Source: BRH-c54 sp032251145
GTDB taxonomy: Bacteria; Bacteroidota; Bacteroidia; Flavobacteriales_E; Vicingaceae
Direction of reading: 5' to 3'
NCBI GenBank assembly: GCA_032251145.1
Contig: JAVVER010000001.1
Location: 18,263-82,262, forward strand
Length of the DNA stretch: 64,000 nucleotides
The translations under genes and the position numbers were made by a program. The notes under the pieces were generated by a model that did no database searches, had not been told where the DNA came from, and was given only the letters and a program-made list of their open reading frames with translations. Of this stretch, positions 62,948-64,000 are shown piece after piece; within the stretch, counting starts at the first letter, position 1; each line of letters opens with the position of its first letter.

Positions 62948-63421
62948 CTACTCTAAAATTTTGATTATTTTTAATTCATTCCTTCTGTTTACAGCATAAA
63001 GCCGTTCTTTTTCATCCGAACTTTCTGTTTTAGAAATAAGCTCCTCTGAAATTATTGGTTGTTCTTCACCATAGCCTTTAAAGGTTAATCTTGATGAATC
63101 TATTCCTAATGAAATTAGTTTTCTTACAATACTTTCTGCTCTTTTTTCTGATAATTTTAAGTTATACTCACTAGATCCTCTTGAATCGGTGTGACTACCA
63201 ACTTCAATAATTAAATTAGGATGTTGATTCATAAATATAACTATACTATCAATAATAGTATCTTCAACATTATTTCCCAACCTAAAGCAAGTACTATAAT
63301 CTAAAGGAGCAATTCTATGAATAGCTCCAACAACAAAATCTTTATCGCTGTATTCAAAAGTAACTTGACTTTTAGCAAAAAGAGTTAGAAAAACTATCGG
63401 TATAAATAACCATCTTATCAT
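62948..63421 (-). CDS. OmpA-family peptidoglycan-binding protein
   Basis: About 157 residues from the ATG at 63421; a TTG three codons upstream is less likely. Signal peptide MIRWLFIPIVFLTLFAKS, then essentially only an OmpA C-terminal domain (about 55-150) with LIIEVGSHTDSRGSSEYNLKLSEKRAESIV, containing the Asp/Arg that bind diaminopimelate. Too short to contain the usual N-terminal barrel, so it is a small periplasmic peptidoglycan tether. Confidence 0.88.
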   Translation of the reverse strand: MIRWLFIPIVFLTLFAKSQVTFEYSDKDFVVGAIHRIAPLDYSTCFRLGNNVEDTIIDSIVIFMNQHPNLIIEVGSHTDSRGSSEYNLKLSEKRAESIVRKLISLGIDSSRLTFKGYGEEQPIISEELISKTESSDEKERLYAVNRRNELKIIKILE

Positions 63422-63426
63422 TATAA

Positions 63427-63816
63427 TCAATTGTTTTTATCCTTAAAACTCTTTATCATGCTTTCTACATTTTCCCTAGCAACATTCCATTCTATATTTT
63501 CCTCCCCTTTTTGATAATAAAAAGACCAATCTAGTTCCCAATCTCTATGATTTTCAGTTCCTCCCATATCAAACCTAATTCCACAAAGACCTAAATAATT
63601 AGCAGCTTCATGTATTTTTTCAGCTTGTTCGTCATTTTCAATTTCAAACGATACATTTACCCAGTATTTTGAAGGAATATTATTTGGTGTTTCAAATTTT
63701 TCAGTTAATGCAGTGTCGTCTTTAGAGCTTGTAGAATTTATGATGATTGAAATACCACTTTCTTTTAGTTCATTTACTTTTTCTAATGTAAAAAAATAAG
63801 CTTCAATTGGTGTCAT
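63427..63816 (-). CDS. Hypothetical protein
   Basis: 129 residues, acidic, without signal peptide or membrane helix. NVSFEIENDEQAEKIHEAANYLGLCGIRFDMGG and WELDWSFYYQKGEENIEW suggest an alpha/beta cytoplasmic protein. I recognise no family. It is 5 bases upstream of the OmpA-family start on the same strand. Confidence 0.65.
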   Translation of the reverse strand: MTPIEAYFFTLEKVNELKESGISIIINSTSSKDDTALTEKFETPNNIPSKYWVNVSFEIENDEQAEKIHEAANYLGLCGIRFDMGGTENHRDWELDWSFYYQKGEENIEWNVARENVESMIKSFKDKNN

Positions 63817-63940
63817 GGTTTCACTTTTTTATATAATCAGTATGGATTGCGAATAATAATTTAGCGTTAGTGCCTCAACTATTCTGCCATCATCAATCAA
63901 TAATTTTCCAAAATCCTCCTCCGCTGCCACAAAGTAAAGG

Positions 63941-63956
63941 CAAGCGTCCACGCTTG
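63941..63956. repeat. Short palindrome in the right-end intergenic region
   Basis: CAAGCGT-CC-ACGCTTG is a perfect 7-base inverted repeat flanked by CCAC and GTGG. The 63817-64000 stretch is otherwise without a convincing gene. Confidence 0.5.
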
Positions 63957-64000
63957 TGGTTTTATTTTGTTAAATTCAAACATATTTTAATTCTAAATCA

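Noticed and set aside
1..64000. CRISPR arrays, insertion sequences, prophage or integron genes
   Set aside because: No regularly spaced direct repeats, transposase, integrase or phage structural genes were found.

Overview
The window is low-GC bacterial chromosome from the phylum Bacteroidota, most likely a gliding member of the Flavobacteriia or a close relative. The support is: adjacent gldF and gldG gliding genes, TAnnTTTG promoter -7 boxes, almost no Shine-Dalgarno sequences, many lipoproteins and outer-membrane barrels, a PafA-like alkaline phosphatase, and families typical of the phylum (DUF547, DUF2652, DUF3179, DUF4833, DUF6695). Coding density is high. No non-coding stretch exceeds about 250 bases. 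I see no insertion sequence, prophage, integrase or CRISPR array.

Layout. 1-10.6 kb is mostly housekeeping: gldG (partial)/gldF, initiator tRNA-Met, an alkaline phosphatase, prfB with an intact programmed +1 frameshift, an ArsC-family protein, fumC, and an ECF sigma/anti-sigma pair followed by lipoproteins. 10.7-17.1 kb is an arsenosugar-type operon: AhpD-like protein, radical SAM ArsS, rhodanese, TIGR04282 transferase, methyltransferase ArsM, PiT transporter, outer-membrane protein, and a di-iron hydroxylase of the sterol desaturase family. 17.1-18.3 kb is a small mer-like operon (ArsR regulator, MerTP, GDCCVxC protein) behind a near-ideal ArsR/SmtB palindrome. 18.5-25.1 kb is mixed metabolism.

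25.1-27.3 kb carries an HD domain fused to a Pycsar-type membrane effector domain. It converges on a DUF2652 class III cyclase-like protein fused to an SRPBCC domain, and ppk1 follows. 29.4-44.5 kb is an envelope and phosphate locus on the minus strand: a lipoprotein, an LpxR-like lipid A deacylase, two PAP2 phosphatases, and three giant paralogues of about 1,210-1,240 residues. Each giant protein joins a calcineurin-like phosphoesterase, a middle domain with kinase-like motifs (HipA/CotH/FAM20 style) and a C-terminal Omp85-type barrel. The three copies have kept or lost their catalytic residues in different combinations. This is the most interesting system in the window.

44.6-53.2 kb holds an FAD oxidoreductase, a GxxExxY protein, DUF547, a polyferredoxin, a MORN-repeat protein and a three-gene glycosyltransferase operon. 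53.3-59.6 kb holds YceI, thioredoxin, two peroxiredoxin-like proteins, a peroxidase-like protein, DUF4833, a PLP decarboxylase and DUF6695. 59.6-63.8 kb on the minus strand holds dxr, a DUF1573/VWA protein, inorganic pyrophosphatase, an OmpA-family protein and a small hypothetical.

A dispersed AT-rich hairpin repeat (core CTTAATGCCTTAATGGT) occurs at least seven times. It is almost always just upstream of a start codon and points towards the gene.
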